Shown here in pieces: positions 1 through 9,280 of a stretch of 34,923 nucleotides of DNA; position 1 is the first letter of the stretch; each line of letters opens with the position of its first letter. The DNA lies in contig JAEUHJ010000209.1 of the NCBI GenBank assembly GCA_016795375.1, positions 1 through 34,923 on the forward strand. Reading direction: 5' to 3'. The notes under the pieces are model-generated. The model did no database searches, was not told where the DNA came from, and was given only the letters and a program-made list of their open reading frames with translations. The DNA is from Verrucomicrobiaceae bacterium (GTDB lineage Bacteria > Verrucomicrobiota > Verrucomicrobiia > Verrucomicrobiales > Verrucomicrobiaceae). The position numbers were made by a program, and so were the translations under genes.

Positions 1-1
1 C

Positions 2-2410
2 GGCCAGGGTGTCGCCGTGAATGTCTTGACCAAGCTCGGCCTCGACCTCGAAACCGTGCGCATGCAGGTCGAGCAGCAGGTCGGCTCCGGCCCGGAGACC
101 AAGATGGTCGGCAACATCCCCTACACGCCCCGCGTGAAGAAGGTGCTTGCCCTCGCATCAAAGGAGGCCAAGGCGCTCAACCACAGCTACGTCGGCACCG
201 AGCACATCCTGCTCGGCCTGCTCCGCGAGGGCGAAGGCGTCGCCGCCCAGGTGCTGCGCAACCTGGAGGTGAACCTCGACAGGGCGCGCAGCGAGATTTT
301 GAAGGAACTCGACCCGAACTTCGCCTCGCAAAACGAGGAGGAAGAGGAGGAAGGCGAGCCGGTGAACCCGACGGGCAGCCCGCCCGCCGGTGGCGAAAAG
401 AAGAAAGGCGAGAAAACACCCGCGCTCAAAGCCTTCGGCCGCGACCTCACCGAACTCGCCGTCAAAGGCGAGATGGACCCCGTCATTGGTCGTGCGGACG
501 AGATCGCTCGCGTCATCCAGATTCTCTGCCGCCGCACCAAGAACAATCCCGTGCTCATCGGCGAGGCTGGCGTCGGCAAGACCGCCATCGTCGAAGGACT
601 TGCCCAGGAGATCGCCGCCGGCAACGTCCCCGAAATCCTGCGCGACAAACGCGTCATCACCCTTGACCTCGCACTGATGGTCGCGGGGACGAAATATCGC
701 GGCCAGTTCGAGGAGCGCATCAAGGCGGTGATGGATGAAATCCGCCGCACCAAGAATGTCATCCTCTTCATCGACGAGCTGCACACCATCGTCGGCGCCG
801 GCGGCGCGGAAGGCGCGATGGACGCCAGCAACATCATCAAGCCCGCGCTCAGCCGTGGCGAGCTTCAGTGTGTCGGCGCCACCACGTTGAACGAATACCG
901 CAAATACATCGAGAAGGACGCCGCGCTCGAACGCCGCTTCCAGAGCGTGAAAGTCGAGGAGCCCTCCGTCGAGGACGCGATCAGGATTCTCTTCGGCTTG
1001 CGCGGCAAATACGAGCTGCATCACAAGGCGAAGTACAGCGACGACGCCCTCCGCTCGGCGGTGAACCTCAGTTCGCGCTACCTGCCCTCCCGCTTCCTGC
1101 CGGACAAGGCCATCGACATCATGGACGAGGCCGGATCGAAGGCCCGCATCTCCGCGATGACGCGTCCGCCCGAGCTCAAGGCCATCGAGGCCGAGATCGA
1201 GGAAATCCGCGTCGAAAAGGAGGGCTCCATCAAGGAACAGGACTTTGAGAAGGCCGCGCATCTGCGTGACCGCGAGAAAAACGCGAAGAAGCGCTACGAC
1301 GACGTGCTGGAGCAGTGGCGCTCCACCAGCCACGAGCGCATTGTCGATGTCTCCGAGGAGGACATCATGTCCGTCGTCTCCAAATGGACCGGCGTCCCCC
1401 TCCAGCGCATGGAGCAGGCAGAGGCCGAGAAGCTGCTGAAGATGGAGGCCGAGCTCAAGGGCAAGGTCATCGGCCAGGACGAGGCCGTCGTGGCCATCTC
1501 GAAGGCATTGCGCCGTTCCCGCGCTGATTTGAAGGATCCGCGCCGCCCGATCGGCTCCTTCCTCTTCCTCGGCCCCACCGGCGTCGGCAAGACCTTCCTC
1601 GCGAAGAACCTCGCCGAGTTCATGTTCGGCACCGCCGAGGCGCTGATCCAGATCGACATGTCCGAGTACATGGAGAAGCACACCGCCAGCCGGCTGATCG
1701 GCGCGCCTCCCGGCTATGTTGGCTATGAGGAAGGCGGCCAGCTTTCCGAGGCCGTGCGCCGCCGTCCGTATTCCGTCATCCTCTTCGACGAAGTCGAGAA
1801 GGCGCATCCGGATGTCATGCACCTGCTGCTCCAGATCCTCGAAGAAGGCCAGGTCACCGACAACTTCGGTCGCAAGATCGACTTCCGGAACACCATCGTC
1901 ATCCTCACCTCGAACGTCGGCGCGGAGCAGATCAAGCGCCAGACCAGCCTTGGCTTCATGGCCATGCAGCAGGACACCGCCGACAACGAGGGCATCAAGG
2001 GCAAGATCCACGAGGCCGCGAAGAAGTTCTTCAAGCCGGAGTTCCTCAACCGCCTCGATGATCTCGTCGTCTTCCGCATGCTGGAGAAGGCCCAGCTCAA
2101 CCAGATCGTCGATCTCGAGGTCAACAAGGTGGTCGTCCGCCTCAAGAAGAAGAACATCCACATCACGCTCGACGACACCGCCCGCGAGTTCCTCATGAAA
2201 GAGGGCTACGATCCGCAATATGGCGCGCGTCCGATGCGCCGCGCCGTGGAGAAGCATGTCGAGGACCCGCTGGCCGAGCATCTCCTGCGCGGCGACGTGC
2301 GAGAAGGCGACAACGTCAAGGTCTCCTTCGACGACGAGCAGAAGCGCCTCAAGTTCGCCGCCGAGAAACAGGAATCAGCGCCCGTGCCGGCTGACACCAC
2401 CGCCTCTTGA
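2..2410 (+). CDS. clpC: ATP-dependent Clp protease ATP-binding subunit ClpC (5' end outside window)
   Basis: HSP100 AAA+ unfoldase that feeds substrates to the ClpP peptidase in the cytoplasm. The reading frame is open from base 2, so the true start and the first part of the Clp N-domain lie upstream; the in-frame GTG at 17 is not a real start. Visible in order: the second Clp_N repeat ([17 protein letters not shown], about bases 190-240), AAA domain 1 with Walker A GEAGVGKT (560-583), a middle domain with a UVR-like segment ([13 protein letters not shown], about 1243-1281) that marks ClpC rather than ClpA or ClpB, and AAA domain 2 with Walker A GPTGVGKT (1571-1594), then the ClpB D2-small domain. 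The tail is short and ends in TTAS. The identification is firm; only the 5' end is missing. Confidence 0.96.
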   Translation, partial: GQGVAVNVLTKLGLDLETVRMQVEQQVGSGPETKMVGNIPYTPRVKKVLALASKEAKALNHSYVGTEHILLGLLREGEGVAAQVLRNLEVNLDRARSEILKELDPNFASQNEEEEEEGEPVNPTGSPPAGGEKKKGEKTPALKAFGRDLTELAVKGEMDPVIGRADEIARVIQILCRRTKNNPVLIGEAGVGKTAIVEGLAQEIAAGNVPEILRDKRVITLDLALMVAGTKYRGQFEERIKAVMDEIRRTKNVILFIDELHTIVGAGGAEGAMDASNIIKPALSRGELQCVGATTLNEYRKYIEKDAALERRFQSVKVEEPSVEDAIRILFGLRGKYELHHKAKYSDDALRSAVNLSSRYLPSRFLPDKAIDIMDEAGSKARISAMTRPPELKAIEAEIEEIRVEKEGSIKEQDFEKAAHLRDREKNAKKRYDDVLEQWRSTSHERIVDVSEEDIMSVVSKWTGVPLQRMEQAEAEKLLKMEAELKGKVIGQDEAVVAISKALRRSRADLKDPRRPIGSFLFLGPTGVGKTFLAKNLAEFMFGTAEALIQIDMSEYMEKHTASRLIGAPPGYVGYEEGGQLSEAVRRRPYSVILFDEVEKAHPDVMHLLLQILEEGQVTDNFGRKIDFRNTIVILTSNVGAEQIKRQTSLGFMAMQQDTADNEGIKGKIHEAAKKFFKPEFLNRLDDLVVFRMLEKAQLNQIVDLEVNKVVVRLKKKNIHITLDDTAREFLMKEGYDPQYGARPMRRAVEKHVEDPLAEHLLRGDVREGDNVKVSFDDEQKRLKFAAEKQESAPVPADTTAS

Positions 2411-2493
2411 GGACTCCAGTCCGTTGCTCCCGCTGTTCCTCCGGACGGCGGGCCGGGTGAGGGGTCGTTCTGGCGGCAGCATTCGCGAAACAC

Positions 2494-3702
2494 ATGATCC
2501 GTGCCCTTCTTTTGCTCGCCTTCCTCGCCAGTCTCGGCTGGTGGCTGGATCGCGGGCATCAAGCCGGACGCTTTCAGAAGGCGGACGAGCAGTTCCTCGA
2601 CTTTCTCGTCGCCAATTCGCGCGATCGTTTTGAAGAAGCGAAGGCTGCGGGCGCGGATTCGCCGGTGGTGTTCGTGAAGATGCGTGTGGCGGACCAGCAG
2701 GAATACGCCGGCTGGCCGCCGCGTCCGCTCGACTGGCAGATGGTGTTCAAGGGGCTGCAAGCCTTCGATCCTGCCGTCCTCGTGGTTCCCGAAACCCTGA
2801 ACTGGGGCAGTCCTCCGCCGGAGTTCACCCGCGAGGCCGCCGATGCGTTGCTGCCGTTTCCCGGCGTGGTCCTGGGCATCGAGGCGCATCTTGCCACCGA
2901 CCCGGCCGCGCCTGCGTTCCTGGGTGGACTGGACGACGTGCTGCCGCGCTTTGAAGAAACCGGCGGTGAATCGAAAAACGTGCCTGTGCTCGGTGCCTTG
3001 ATCATCGCGCCCGATGAATGGTTGCGCCGGCAGGCCGAGGTCGGCGTCACCCTCGCGCGCAAGAACGGAAACCAGGCGCTGCTGCCTTACGCCGTGCAGG
3101 AAGGCGGGCGGCTGCGCCCCACGGTGCTCGCACAGGCGCTCGCCCGCGCATCCGGCACGCCTTACCTCACGCATCGTCTGCGGCTGGGGCCGGGCGCGGG
3201 CGCGTATCTCGCCAACGGCGGCTTCGTGCCGCTGCTCCCGGACGCGGAGATGGTCATCGACACCAAACAGATTGTTCCCGAGGTCGATGCGCTTCATTTG
3301 ATGACTCCAGACCTCGCCGGGGTCATCACCGACGCCGAAAGGCAGGGCCTCGGCCGTGGCAAGGTCATCGTCATCGGCACGGATGATGATGCGACCGGCG
3401 GCATCGCCCGCCTGCATGCGCAGGCTCTCGCTCGGGTGCTCGCCATGCCGCGCATCCAGATTCTCCCCATGCAGGCGCAATGGGTCGTGTGGGCTTTCGC
3501 CGCAGGCGCGGGTTTCTGGCTCGTGTTCCGCGTTCCGCGGAGAAAAGCACCCGTCCGTGGCCTGGGAATGATCTTTGCCTCTCTCGTCATCTGCTTCCTC
3601 GCCTTCCAGTCCGCCCTTATCTGGTGCCCGCTGACGCTCCCGGCAGCCTTGCTGGCCGCCTCGACCTTGTTTGCTCGGATCGCCGGGGCCGTGAAGGGCT
3701 AA
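2494..3702 (+). CDS. CHASE2-like extracytoplasmic sensor protein without an output domain
   Basis: A 402-residue membrane protein. A short N-terminal hydrophobic segment (residues 2-15) precedes a long extracytoplasmic region. Its beginning (FLDFLVANSRDRF, then VVFVKM..., WPPRPLDWQMVFKGLQAFDPAVLVV) matches the CHASE2 pattern of a strand, a WP..R helix and a strand. The C-terminus has about three hydrophobic segments (about 328-345, 355-373, 376-395), as in CHASE2 receptors. No kinase, cyclase or other cytoplasmic output domain follows, because the protein ends just after the last membrane segment. It follows clpC by 83 bases with no clear terminator between them. The CHASE2 assignment rests on pattern recognition and is moderately sure; the ligand is unknown. 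Confidence 0.6.
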   Translation: MIRALLLLAFLASLGWWLDRGHQAGRFQKADEQFLDFLVANSRDRFEEAKAAGADSPVVFVKMRVADQQEYAGWPPRPLDWQMVFKGLQAFDPAVLVVPETLNWGSPPPEFTREAADALLPFPGVVLGIEAHLATDPAAPAFLGGLDDVLPRFEETGGESKNVPVLGALIIAPDEWLRRQAEVGVTLARKNGNQALLPYAVQEGGRLRPTVLAQALARASGTPYLTHRLRLGPGAGAYLANGGFVPLLPDAEMVIDTKQIVPEVDALHLMTPDLAGVITDAERQGLGRGKVIVIGTDDDATGGIARLHAQALARVLAMPRIQILPMQAQWVVWAFAAGAGFWLVFRVPRRKAPVRGLGMIFASLVICFLAFQSALIWCPLTLPAALLAASTLFARIAGAVKG

Positions 3703-3711
3703 ACACTCCTT

Positions 3712-3753
3712 GCGCGCGGGCTTCAAGCCCCTAGTTTCGCGCTCCTTTTTTCC
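3712..3753 (+). terminator. Possible rho-independent terminator after the CHASE2-like gene
   Basis: GCGCG (3712-3716) can pair with CGCGC (3738-3742), enclosing a small inner hairpin GGGCT-TCA-AGCCC. The structure is followed by TCCTTTTTTCC. It lies ten bases after the stop codon and ends just before the next start codon at 3760. The stem is interrupted, so this is a moderate call. Confidence 0.4.
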
Positions 3754-3759
3754 AAACAC

Positions 3760-5121
3760 ATGCGTCTTCGCAATATGACGCGCCGTCGTGAGATCGGCGC
3801 CAATTCCTACCTCCTTGAAGCCGGGAACAGCCGCGTCGTGCTCGACTCCGGCATGCACCCGAAGGCGGCGGGGTTCGACGCGCTGCCGGACTTCGGCCCG
3901 CTGCCGCACAAGTCCGCCAACGCCATCCTCATCACGCACGCGCATCATGACCACATCGGCTCGCTGCCCGTGCTCCAGCGCAGGCAGTCTGAAACACCCG
4001 TGTTGATGACCGAGGTCACCGGCGAGCTTTCCAGCGCCATGCTGCACAATTCCGTCAACGTCATGACGAAGCAGCGCGAGGAGGAGAGCATCACCGAGTA
4101 TCCGCTCTTCACGCATCGCGAGCTCGATCAAATCCGCGCGAACTGGATCTACCGCGACATCGAGCGCCCGTTCACCCTTCCCGACACCGATCTCGAGGCC
4201 ACGATGTTCGACGCCGGCCACATCCTCGGCTCGACCGGCATCTTGATCCGCGAAGGTTCGAACACACTCTTCTACACCGGCGATGTGAACTTCGAGCCGC
4301 AGACCATCTGCCGCGCCGCCGACTTCCCCGCCAGCGGCATCGACGTGCTCATGATCGAGACCACGCGTGGCGAGCATGCCCGGCCGGAGGAATATTCACG
4401 CAAAGGCGAGAAGGAACGCCTCGCCGCGCTCATCCGTGACACGCACGAGGCCAACGGCGCGCTGCTCATTCCTGTCTTCGCCCTGGGCAAGACGCAGGAG
4501 GTCATGCTCATGCTGCACGAGCTGCATCAGGAGGGCCTCATCCCCGAGATGCCTCTCTACATCGGCGGTCTCAGCACGAAGATCACCGTGCTCTACGATC
4601 ACTACGCCTCGCGCAGCCGCCGCAATTACCCCGGCTTCCGCCTGCTGGAGGACACGGACATCCTCGTGCCGCGCAAAGGCGGCCGCAAACGCCAGGAGAT
4701 CGTCTCCAGTCCGCGCACGCTCTACGCGCTTTCCAGCGGCATGATGACCGAGCACACCGCCAGCAACCAGTTCGCCTGGAAGTTCCTCGACAACCCGCGC
4801 AACTCGGTCGCCTTCGTCGGTTACACCGACCCCGAATCGCCAGGCTACAAGATCCGCACCGCCAAAAACGGCGACATGATCAAGCTCGCCCGCGACCTGC
4901 CAGCCGTCCCGCTTCGTGCCCGCGTGGAGAGCTTCGATCTCAGCGCCCACGCCACACGTGAGCAGATCGCCGACTACGCCGAGAAGGTGAGGCCGAAGAA
5001 AATGCTCCTCGTCCACGGCGAGGAAGCCTCCCAGCAGTGGTTCATGCGTCGTTTCGCCGAAACAATCCCCGACACCGAGATCATCCGCCCCGACGTTCAC
5101 CAGCCCATCGACCTCTGGTAA
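3760..5121 (+). CDS. MBL-fold beta-CASP RNA-processing nuclease-like hydrolase
   Basis: A 453-residue metallo-beta-lactamase-fold protein of the CPSF/YSH1-like beta-CASP group, expected to be a zinc-dependent cytoplasmic RNA endo- or exonuclease. The metal motif HAHHDHIG is visible with H60, H62, D64 and H65. Further metal-site elements are DAGHILGSTG (about residues 151-160), the TGDVNFEP strand, and the C-terminal SFDLSAHATREQ and LVHGE segments typical of the RNA-metabolising (RMMBL) domain. The central beta-CASP insert runs from about residue 225 to 380. The start is the first ATG of the frame and the lactamase fold begins soon after it. No Shine-Dalgarno sequence precedes it. The family is firm; whether the natural substrate is mRNA or another RNA cannot be told. 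Confidence 0.88.
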   Translation: MRLRNMTRRREIGANSYLLEAGNSRVVLDSGMHPKAAGFDALPDFGPLPHKSANAILITHAHHDHIGSLPVLQRRQSETPVLMTEVTGELSSAMLHNSVNVMTKQREEESITEYPLFTHRELDQIRANWIYRDIERPFTLPDTDLEATMFDAGHILGSTGILIREGSNTLFYTGDVNFEPQTICRAADFPASGIDVLMIETTRGEHARPEEYSRKGEKERLAALIRDTHEANGALLIPVFALGKTQEVMLMLHELHQEGLIPEMPLYIGGLSTKITVLYDHYASRSRRNYPGFRLLEDTDILVPRKGGRKRQEIVSSPRTLYALSSGMMTEHTASNQFAWKFLDNPRNSVAFVGYTDPESPGYKIRTAKNGDMIKLARDLPAVPLRARVESFDLSAHATREQIADYAEKVRPKKMLLVHGEEASQQWFMRRFAETIPDTEIIRPDVHQPIDLW

Positions 5122-5129
5122 CACCAGTC

Positions 5130-5157
5130 GTCATTCGTCATTCGGATTTCGTCATTC
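5130..5157. repeat. Short tandem heptamer repeat GTCATTC
   Basis: Four head-to-tail heptamers fill the gap between the beta-CASP nuclease gene and folA: GTCATTC, GTCATTC, GGATTTC (degenerate) and GTCATTC. They end six bases before the folA start codon. The function is unknown; similar short intergenic repeats may be dispersed in the genome, but this window cannot show that. Confidence 0.6.
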
Positions 5158-5162
5158 CCACC

Positions 5163-5633
5163 ATGCCCCGCCTCGTCGCCATCGTCGCCATGTCCGCCAA
5201 TCGCGTCATCGGTCGCGAGGGCAAACTGCCGTGGCATTACCCGGAGGATTTGAAGTTTTTCAAACGCACCACGCTCGGCCATCCCATCCTCATGGGCCGC
5301 GGCACCTTCGATTCCATCGGCAAACCGCTGCCCGGCCGGCAAAACATCGTCCTGAGCCGCACCATGGCCCCACGCGAAGGTGTGACCATCATTCGTGACA
5401 TTTCCGAACTGCCCGCAGTCTGCGGAAATGCTGAAACAGTCTTCGTCATCGGCGGCGCCCGCGTCTTCGAAGACCTCCTGCCGCGATGCGACGGCCTCTA
5501 TCTGACATTCATCGCCAAAGATTACGAAGGCGACGTCTTCCTGTCGTCTTTCGAACACTTGTTCCACCTCGCCGAAGTCCTCGAAACCTCCGGCGATCTC
5601 GAGTTCCGCCGCTACGAGCGCACTACGGGCTGA
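5163..5633 (+). CDS. folA: Dihydrofolate reductase
   Basis: Reduces dihydrofolate to tetrahydrofolate with NADPH in the cytoplasm. The 156-residue product begins MPRLVAIVAMSANRVIGREG and shows the family hallmarks: the Met20-type loop (ANRVIGREGKLPWHYPEDLKFFK) with its acidic substrate-binding residue in the helix, GHPILMGRGTFDSIGKPLPGRQNIVLSR for NADPH binding, and VFVIGGARVFEDLLP near the C-terminus. Length matches chromosomal DHFRs (about 160). The frame is open further upstream into the previous gene, but homology starts at the ATG at 5163, so that start was chosen. A terminator-like hairpin lies about 155 bases downstream. Confidence 0.95.
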   Translation: MPRLVAIVAMSANRVIGREGKLPWHYPEDLKFFKRTTLGHPILMGRGTFDSIGKPLPGRQNIVLSRTMAPREGVTIIRDISELPAVCGNAETVFVIGGARVFEDLLPRCDGLYLTFIAKDYEGDVFLSSFEHLFHLAEVLETSGDLEFRRYERTTG

Positions 5634-5788
5634 ATGGGCCGCTTTTACAAGCTGCTTACAACTCATTTACGCCCGTCTGACTCGCGGTTTTCCGTTTGTG
5701 GAAGAATACCCGCAGACAACGAGCCGGTGACGGTTCAGTCAAAACTTTCAAAGAGGTGTTCCTTCTGGCTGTTGGACCTTCCAAATGC

Positions 5789-5826
5789 AAGCGGGGCGGA
5801 CCGGGTGGTCCGCCTCGCTTCATTTT
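5789..5826 (+). terminator. Rho-independent terminator-like hairpin after folA
   Basis: A 14-bp stem is formed by 5789-5802 (AAGCGGGGCGGACC) and 5807-5820 (GGTCCGCCTCGCTT), with one G-T wobble and a four-base GGGT loop. It is followed by CATTTTGTG. It lies between folA and the metallophosphoesterase gene. The flanking AA/TT make it potentially bidirectional. The 277-base gap around it (5634-5910) shows no credible gene. Confidence 0.65.
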
Positions 5827-5910
5827 GTGTGGTGTCGGCAGGTTTCCGGCGCTGAAATGCTTGATTTCCCGGCGCATGTCCCGAAGATGCCCGGCCGACC
5901 AACCTCGACG

Positions 5911-6633
5911 ATGAAGTTTGCCATTTTCGGAGACATCCACGCCAACCTGGAAGCCCTGCAGACCGTTCTGTGGGACGCCCAGGAGCAGGGCTGTTCCAAT
6001 TACGTCTGCTTGGGCGACATCGTCGGCTACGCCGCCAACCCGGTCGAATGTCTGCAAACCGTGCGTGACATGGGCTGTCCCGTCGTCCGCGGCAACCACG
6101 ACGAGGGCGCGGCCTGTGACAGCGGCTTGGAGGAGTTGAACCCCCTGGCCCAGAATGCACTGCTCTGGACCCGCCAGCAGCTCAATGACGAGCAGCGCCA
6201 GTGGCTGCGCGATCTCAAGCTCGTGCGCCAGGTGCGCGACTTCACCATCGTCCACGCCACGCTCGACTCCCCCGGCAACTGGGGCTATGTGACCAACCGC
6301 TTCGACGCGATGGCCAGCTTCAGCTACCAGTTCACCCAGGTCTGCTTCTACGGCCACACACATGTTCCGCGCATCTTTGAAAAAGACGACGCCGTGCGTG
6401 CCGCCCGCGGCACGGACATCACCCTGCAACGCGGCGTGAAATACTTCGTCAATGTCGGCAGCGTCGGCCAGCCACGCGACGGGGACTGGCGCGCCGCTTA
6501 CACCATCTACGACATCCAGGCGCAGACGATCTCCATCCGCCGCCTCGAATACGACATCGAGACCGCCCAGAACAAGATTCGTGCCGCCGGCCTGCCATCG
6601 CTGCTCGCCGACCGTCTCGCCTTGGGCAAATGA
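5911..6633 (+). CDS. Metallophosphoesterase family protein (calcineurin-like)
   Basis: A 240-residue cytoplasmic binuclear metallophosphoesterase of the YfcE/ApaH-like group. Motifs appear in order: GDIHAN (residues 7-12), GDIVGYAANP (about 36-45), GNHDE (about 63-67), the VHATLDSP strand, GHTHVP (about 149-154) and NVGSVGQPRDGD. The start at 5911 places the first metal-binding strand at the N-terminus, as usual; the in-frame ATG at 5887 would add eight residues. The stop overlaps the next gene's start by four bases (ATGA), so the two are translationally coupled. The substrate is not predictable; this subgroup includes phosphodiesterases and protein or nucleotide phosphatases. Confidence 0.88.
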   Translation: MKFAIFGDIHANLEALQTVLWDAQEQGCSNYVCLGDIVGYAANPVECLQTVRDMGCPVVRGNHDEGAACDSGLEELNPLAQNALLWTRQQLNDEQRQWLRDLKLVRQVRDFTIVHATLDSPGNWGYVTNRFDAMASFSYQFTQVCFYGHTHVPRIFEKDDAVRAARGTDITLQRGVKYFVNVGSVGQPRDGDWRAAYTIYDIQAQTISIRRLEYDIETAQNKIRAAGLPSLLADRLALGK

Positions 6634-7646
6634 GCGCCGTGCAGCGCCAGATCCCATGCCTGCGCGACTTCCGCAGCGCCCTCATCGTCAAACCCAGCTC
6701 GCTGGGGGACATCGTTCACACGCTGCCCGCCGTGAAGGCGATCCGCGACGCGCATCCGCATCTGAAGATCCGCTGGCTGGCGAACACCGAGTGGTCGCCG
6801 CTGCTGCAAGGCAGCCCGCTCATCGACGAGGTGATCCCCTTTCCTCGTAAAACGTTCCGTGGCCTCGGCGGCCTGCTCCGCTTCTGGAACTGGCGGCGTG
6901 CATGGATGACGCTGCCGCGTGAGGAGCCGGAGATCGTGCTCGATTTCCAGGGTCTGCTGCGCAGCGGCATCGTCAGCAGTTGGCGCGGATCGAAAACTGT
7001 CCTTGGTCTTTCCGATGCGCGTGAAGGCGCGCGTTGGTTTTATCAGCTCACCGTTCTTGTGGATGCCGGAGCGCACGCCGTGGATCGCTATCTAGAATTG
7101 CCGCGTGCCTTGGGCATCCAGATCGACCCGGAGGCCATCTCCTTCGAGCTTCCCGCGGGTAATCCGCCCTCTGGCTGGCCGGAATCACTCGCCCATTTCA
7201 TCGTCCTGCATCCGTGGTCGCGCGGCGATGGCAAATCGCTCTCTAATTCGGCGCTGCAGGCGCTTTGCGATGCACTCGCTCCGCATCCGGTCGTGCTTGT
7301 CGGCATGACGGACGATAAAACCCGGCCCACAGGTGGCCACATTCACGACTGGAGCCATCACACATCGCTTCCTGAACTCATCTGGCTCATGAGACGCGCA
7401 AAATTCTGCGTCAGCGTGGACAGCGGCCCGATGCACATCGCCGCCGCGGTCAACCCGGACACGCTCGGCATCCACACCTGGAGCGATCCGCGCAAAGTCG
7501 GCCCGTATCCGCGTGAAGTGCACGTCTGGAAGGACGGGCGCATCGCCAAACGCGGCGATTTCTCGTCCGATGAATGCCAGACCGAAGCCTCAGTGAGCGA
7601 TGCGGCCGCCAAGAGCATGGGCGAATGGGTGCGTGCCGCTATTTGA
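6630..7646 (+). CDS. Glycosyltransferase family 9 (heptosyltransferase-like)
   Basis: A 338-residue GT9 enzyme of the WaaC/WaaF type, which transfers heptose or a related sugar during lipopolysaccharide core assembly at the cytoplasmic face of the inner membrane. Seen in the protein: LIVKPSSLGDIVHTLPAVKAI near the N-terminus, the LDFQGLLRSG segment, the HPWSR.....W donor-site region, and CVSVDSGPMHIAAA....LGIHTWSDP, the classic C-terminal GT9 signature. The ATG at 6630 overlaps the upstream phosphoesterase stop. The 3' end overlaps the convergent amidohydrolase gene by eight bases. The acceptor cannot be deduced. Confidence 0.87.
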   Translation: MSAVQRQIPCLRDFRSALIVKPSSLGDIVHTLPAVKAIRDAHPHLKIRWLANTEWSPLLQGSPLIDEVIPFPRKTFRGLGGLLRFWNWRRAWMTLPREEPEIVLDFQGLLRSGIVSSWRGSKTVLGLSDAREGARWFYQLTVLVDAGAHAVDRYLELPRALGIQIDPEAISFELPAGNPPSGWPESLAHFIVLHPWSRGDGKSLSNSALQALCDALAPHPVVLVGMTDDKTRPTGGHIHDWSHHTSLPELIWLMRRAKFCVSVDSGPMHIAAAVNPDTLGIHTWSDPRKVGPYPREVHVWKDGRIAKRGDFSSDECQTEASVSDAAAKSMGEWVRAAI

Positions 7647-9195
7647 GCCGCAATGGGCCGCCGCTGCGAACATCCGTGAGATTGCCATCACGGATCACCA
7701 CACCGCCATTCACGATCACGTCGCTGAAGCCTTCGGCGTAATGATGCGGATCGTTGAAGGTGGCGGGATCGTCCACCTTGGCGGGATCGAAGATCACGAT
7801 GTCGGCGAACGCGCCTGGTTTGAGCATGCCGCGATTTTTGAGATGGAAGGTCCGGGCGGGCAGGGAGGTCATACGGCGCACAGCTTCGGGAAGTGTGAGC
7901 ACCTTCAACTCACGCACATAACGGCCAAGCACACGGGCGTTGTCGCCGTAGCTGCGCGGATGCGGTATGTCCTCACCGAGGCGACGCGGCCCGCCGTCGC
8001 TGGCGATCATGGTGAGCGGATGCTTCATGAACGTCTGCAGATCGTTCTCGTCCATGCCGTGGAAGATCGCCCCGGCTCCGCCACGGGCCTCGATGTCGAG
8101 GATCAGCTCGATTTGCTCGTCGAGAGTGTCAGAGCCGCGCACGATCTTGGCTGCTTCTGAAATTGTTTTGCCGTTGAGCATCGGATCGGCTTTGAACTTC
8201 GCGATCACGGCATAGCTGTAGTCCTTGCGCCCTTGGCGATCGCGGATTTCGGCCATTTGGGCAAGGATGCCGGCCTTCTGCTTCGGATCGGCGATCCTGG
8301 CGATGAAATCCTCGCGGTTGCCTTCCAACGCGCTGTCGGGAATCAACTGCCGCAGACCGGTGCTGGAGGCGGTGTAGGCGTATTGATCGTGCGTGATCTT
8401 CAATCCCTCCGCGCGCGCCTTGTCGAGCACGGCGATGACTTCACGGGCTTTGCCCCAGGCAGTGGGGCCGGAGAGCTTGAGGTGTGAAACCTCACCCCGG
8501 CAGCCTGATTCACGCACCACGCGCATGAATTCATCGAGCGCATCAAAGATTTTCACCGTTTCGTAGCGCATGTGGCTCACATAGATGCCGTCGTGCGCGG
8601 CAGCGACTTTCGCGAGGGCGATGATCTCGTCGGTTTTGGCAAAAGAGCCAGGCACATAAATCAAACCGGTGCTCAGGCCGATCGCGCCGTCCTGCATCGC
8701 CTGATCGACGAGGTCCTTCATCGCCGCGAGCTGTGTTTCATCGGGAGCGCGGATGAAAACGCCGCCCATGCCCTGCTTGCGCACGGAACCATGACCGATC
8801 AACGTGGCGACATTGACGGCGACTCCGGCCTCTGCGATCTCTTTGAAAAACTGTGCCACGTCGGTGCGTGAATAGCCGCAGTTGCCGGTGATGATGGTCG
8901 TCACGCCCATGCGCAGGAAGTTTTCCGCCGCCGGAATCTGGCAGATGTCCTCGGAATGCGTGTGAACATCGATGAAACCCGGCGCGGCCACTTTTCCGCC
9001 CGCATCGATGACTGAATCGGCCGTGCCCTCGATTTTTCCGACGGCGACGATTTTTCCGTCCTTCACGGCGATGCTGCCTTCCACCAGCGGCGTACCGCTG
9101 CCGTCGGCGATTCGCGCATTCTTGATGAGGAGGTCGAAATCGGCCGACATGGCGGTTCCGGCGAGCAGGAGGGCGAAAAGGAGGCGCAGCTTCAT
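7639..9195 (-). CDS. Exported N-acyl-D-amino-acid deacylase (D-aminoacylase family amidohydrolase)
   Basis: A 518-residue amidohydrolase that likely hydrolyses N-acyl-D-amino acids or related amides outside the cytoplasm. A signal peptide (MKLRLLFALLLAGTAMSA) precedes the amidohydrolase barrel. Visible: the small beta-domain (LLIKNARIADGSG), the metal motif GFIDVHTHSED (H78, H80), MGVTTIITGNCGYS with the Cys ligand typical of D-aminoacylases, GLSTGLIYVPG, VSHMRYE, EVSHLKLSG, MIASDGG, and the C-terminal GMLKPGAFADIVIFDP. The frame is open further upstream, but the ATG at 9195 gives the signal peptide. It is divergent from ddl with an 85-base shared upstream region. D-amino acid recycling next to D-Ala-D-Ala ligase is suggestive but unproven. 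Confidence 0.88.
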   Translation of the reverse strand: MKLRLLFALLLAGTAMSADFDLLIKNARIADGSGTPLVEGSIAVKDGKIVAVGKIEGTADSVIDAGGKVAAPGFIDVHTHSEDICQIPAAENFLRMGVTTIITGNCGYSRTDVAQFFKEIAEAGVAVNVATLIGHGSVRKQGMGGVFIRAPDETQLAAMKDLVDQAMQDGAIGLSTGLIYVPGSFAKTDEIIALAKVAAAHDGIYVSHMRYETVKIFDALDEFMRVVRESGCRGEVSHLKLSGPTAWGKAREVIAVLDKARAEGLKITHDQYAYTASSTGLRQLIPDSALEGNREDFIARIADPKQKAGILAQMAEIRDRQGRKDYSYAVIAKFKADPMLNGKTISEAAKIVRGSDTLDEQIELILDIEARGGAGAIFHGMDENDLQTFMKHPLTMIASDGGPRRLGEDIPHPRSYGDNARVLGRYVRELKVLTLPEAVRRMTSLPARTFHLKNRGMLKPGAFADIVIFDPAKVDDPATFNDPHHYAEGFSDVIVNGGVVIRDGNLTDVRSGGPLRLK

Positions 9196-9280
9196 GGTGC
9201 GGGGAAAGACGTGGCAGATGGCACGGACATTGCCAGCTTTCCTTTGCCAATCCGGCCCGCGCATTCCATAACTCCGCACC

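Noticed and set aside
158..2281. A 707-codon open frame antisense to clpC
   Set aside because: It mirrors the clpC codon pattern in a GC-rich genome, has no recognisable domain, and clpC itself is unmistakable. Similar long antisense frames over gap (11382-12788), the two-headed hydrolase (21818-23647) and norB (27838-29124) were rejected for the same reason.
5634..5855. Possible short gene after folA
   Set aside because: No domain or signal peptide and it runs through the terminator hairpin; the composition looks non-coding.
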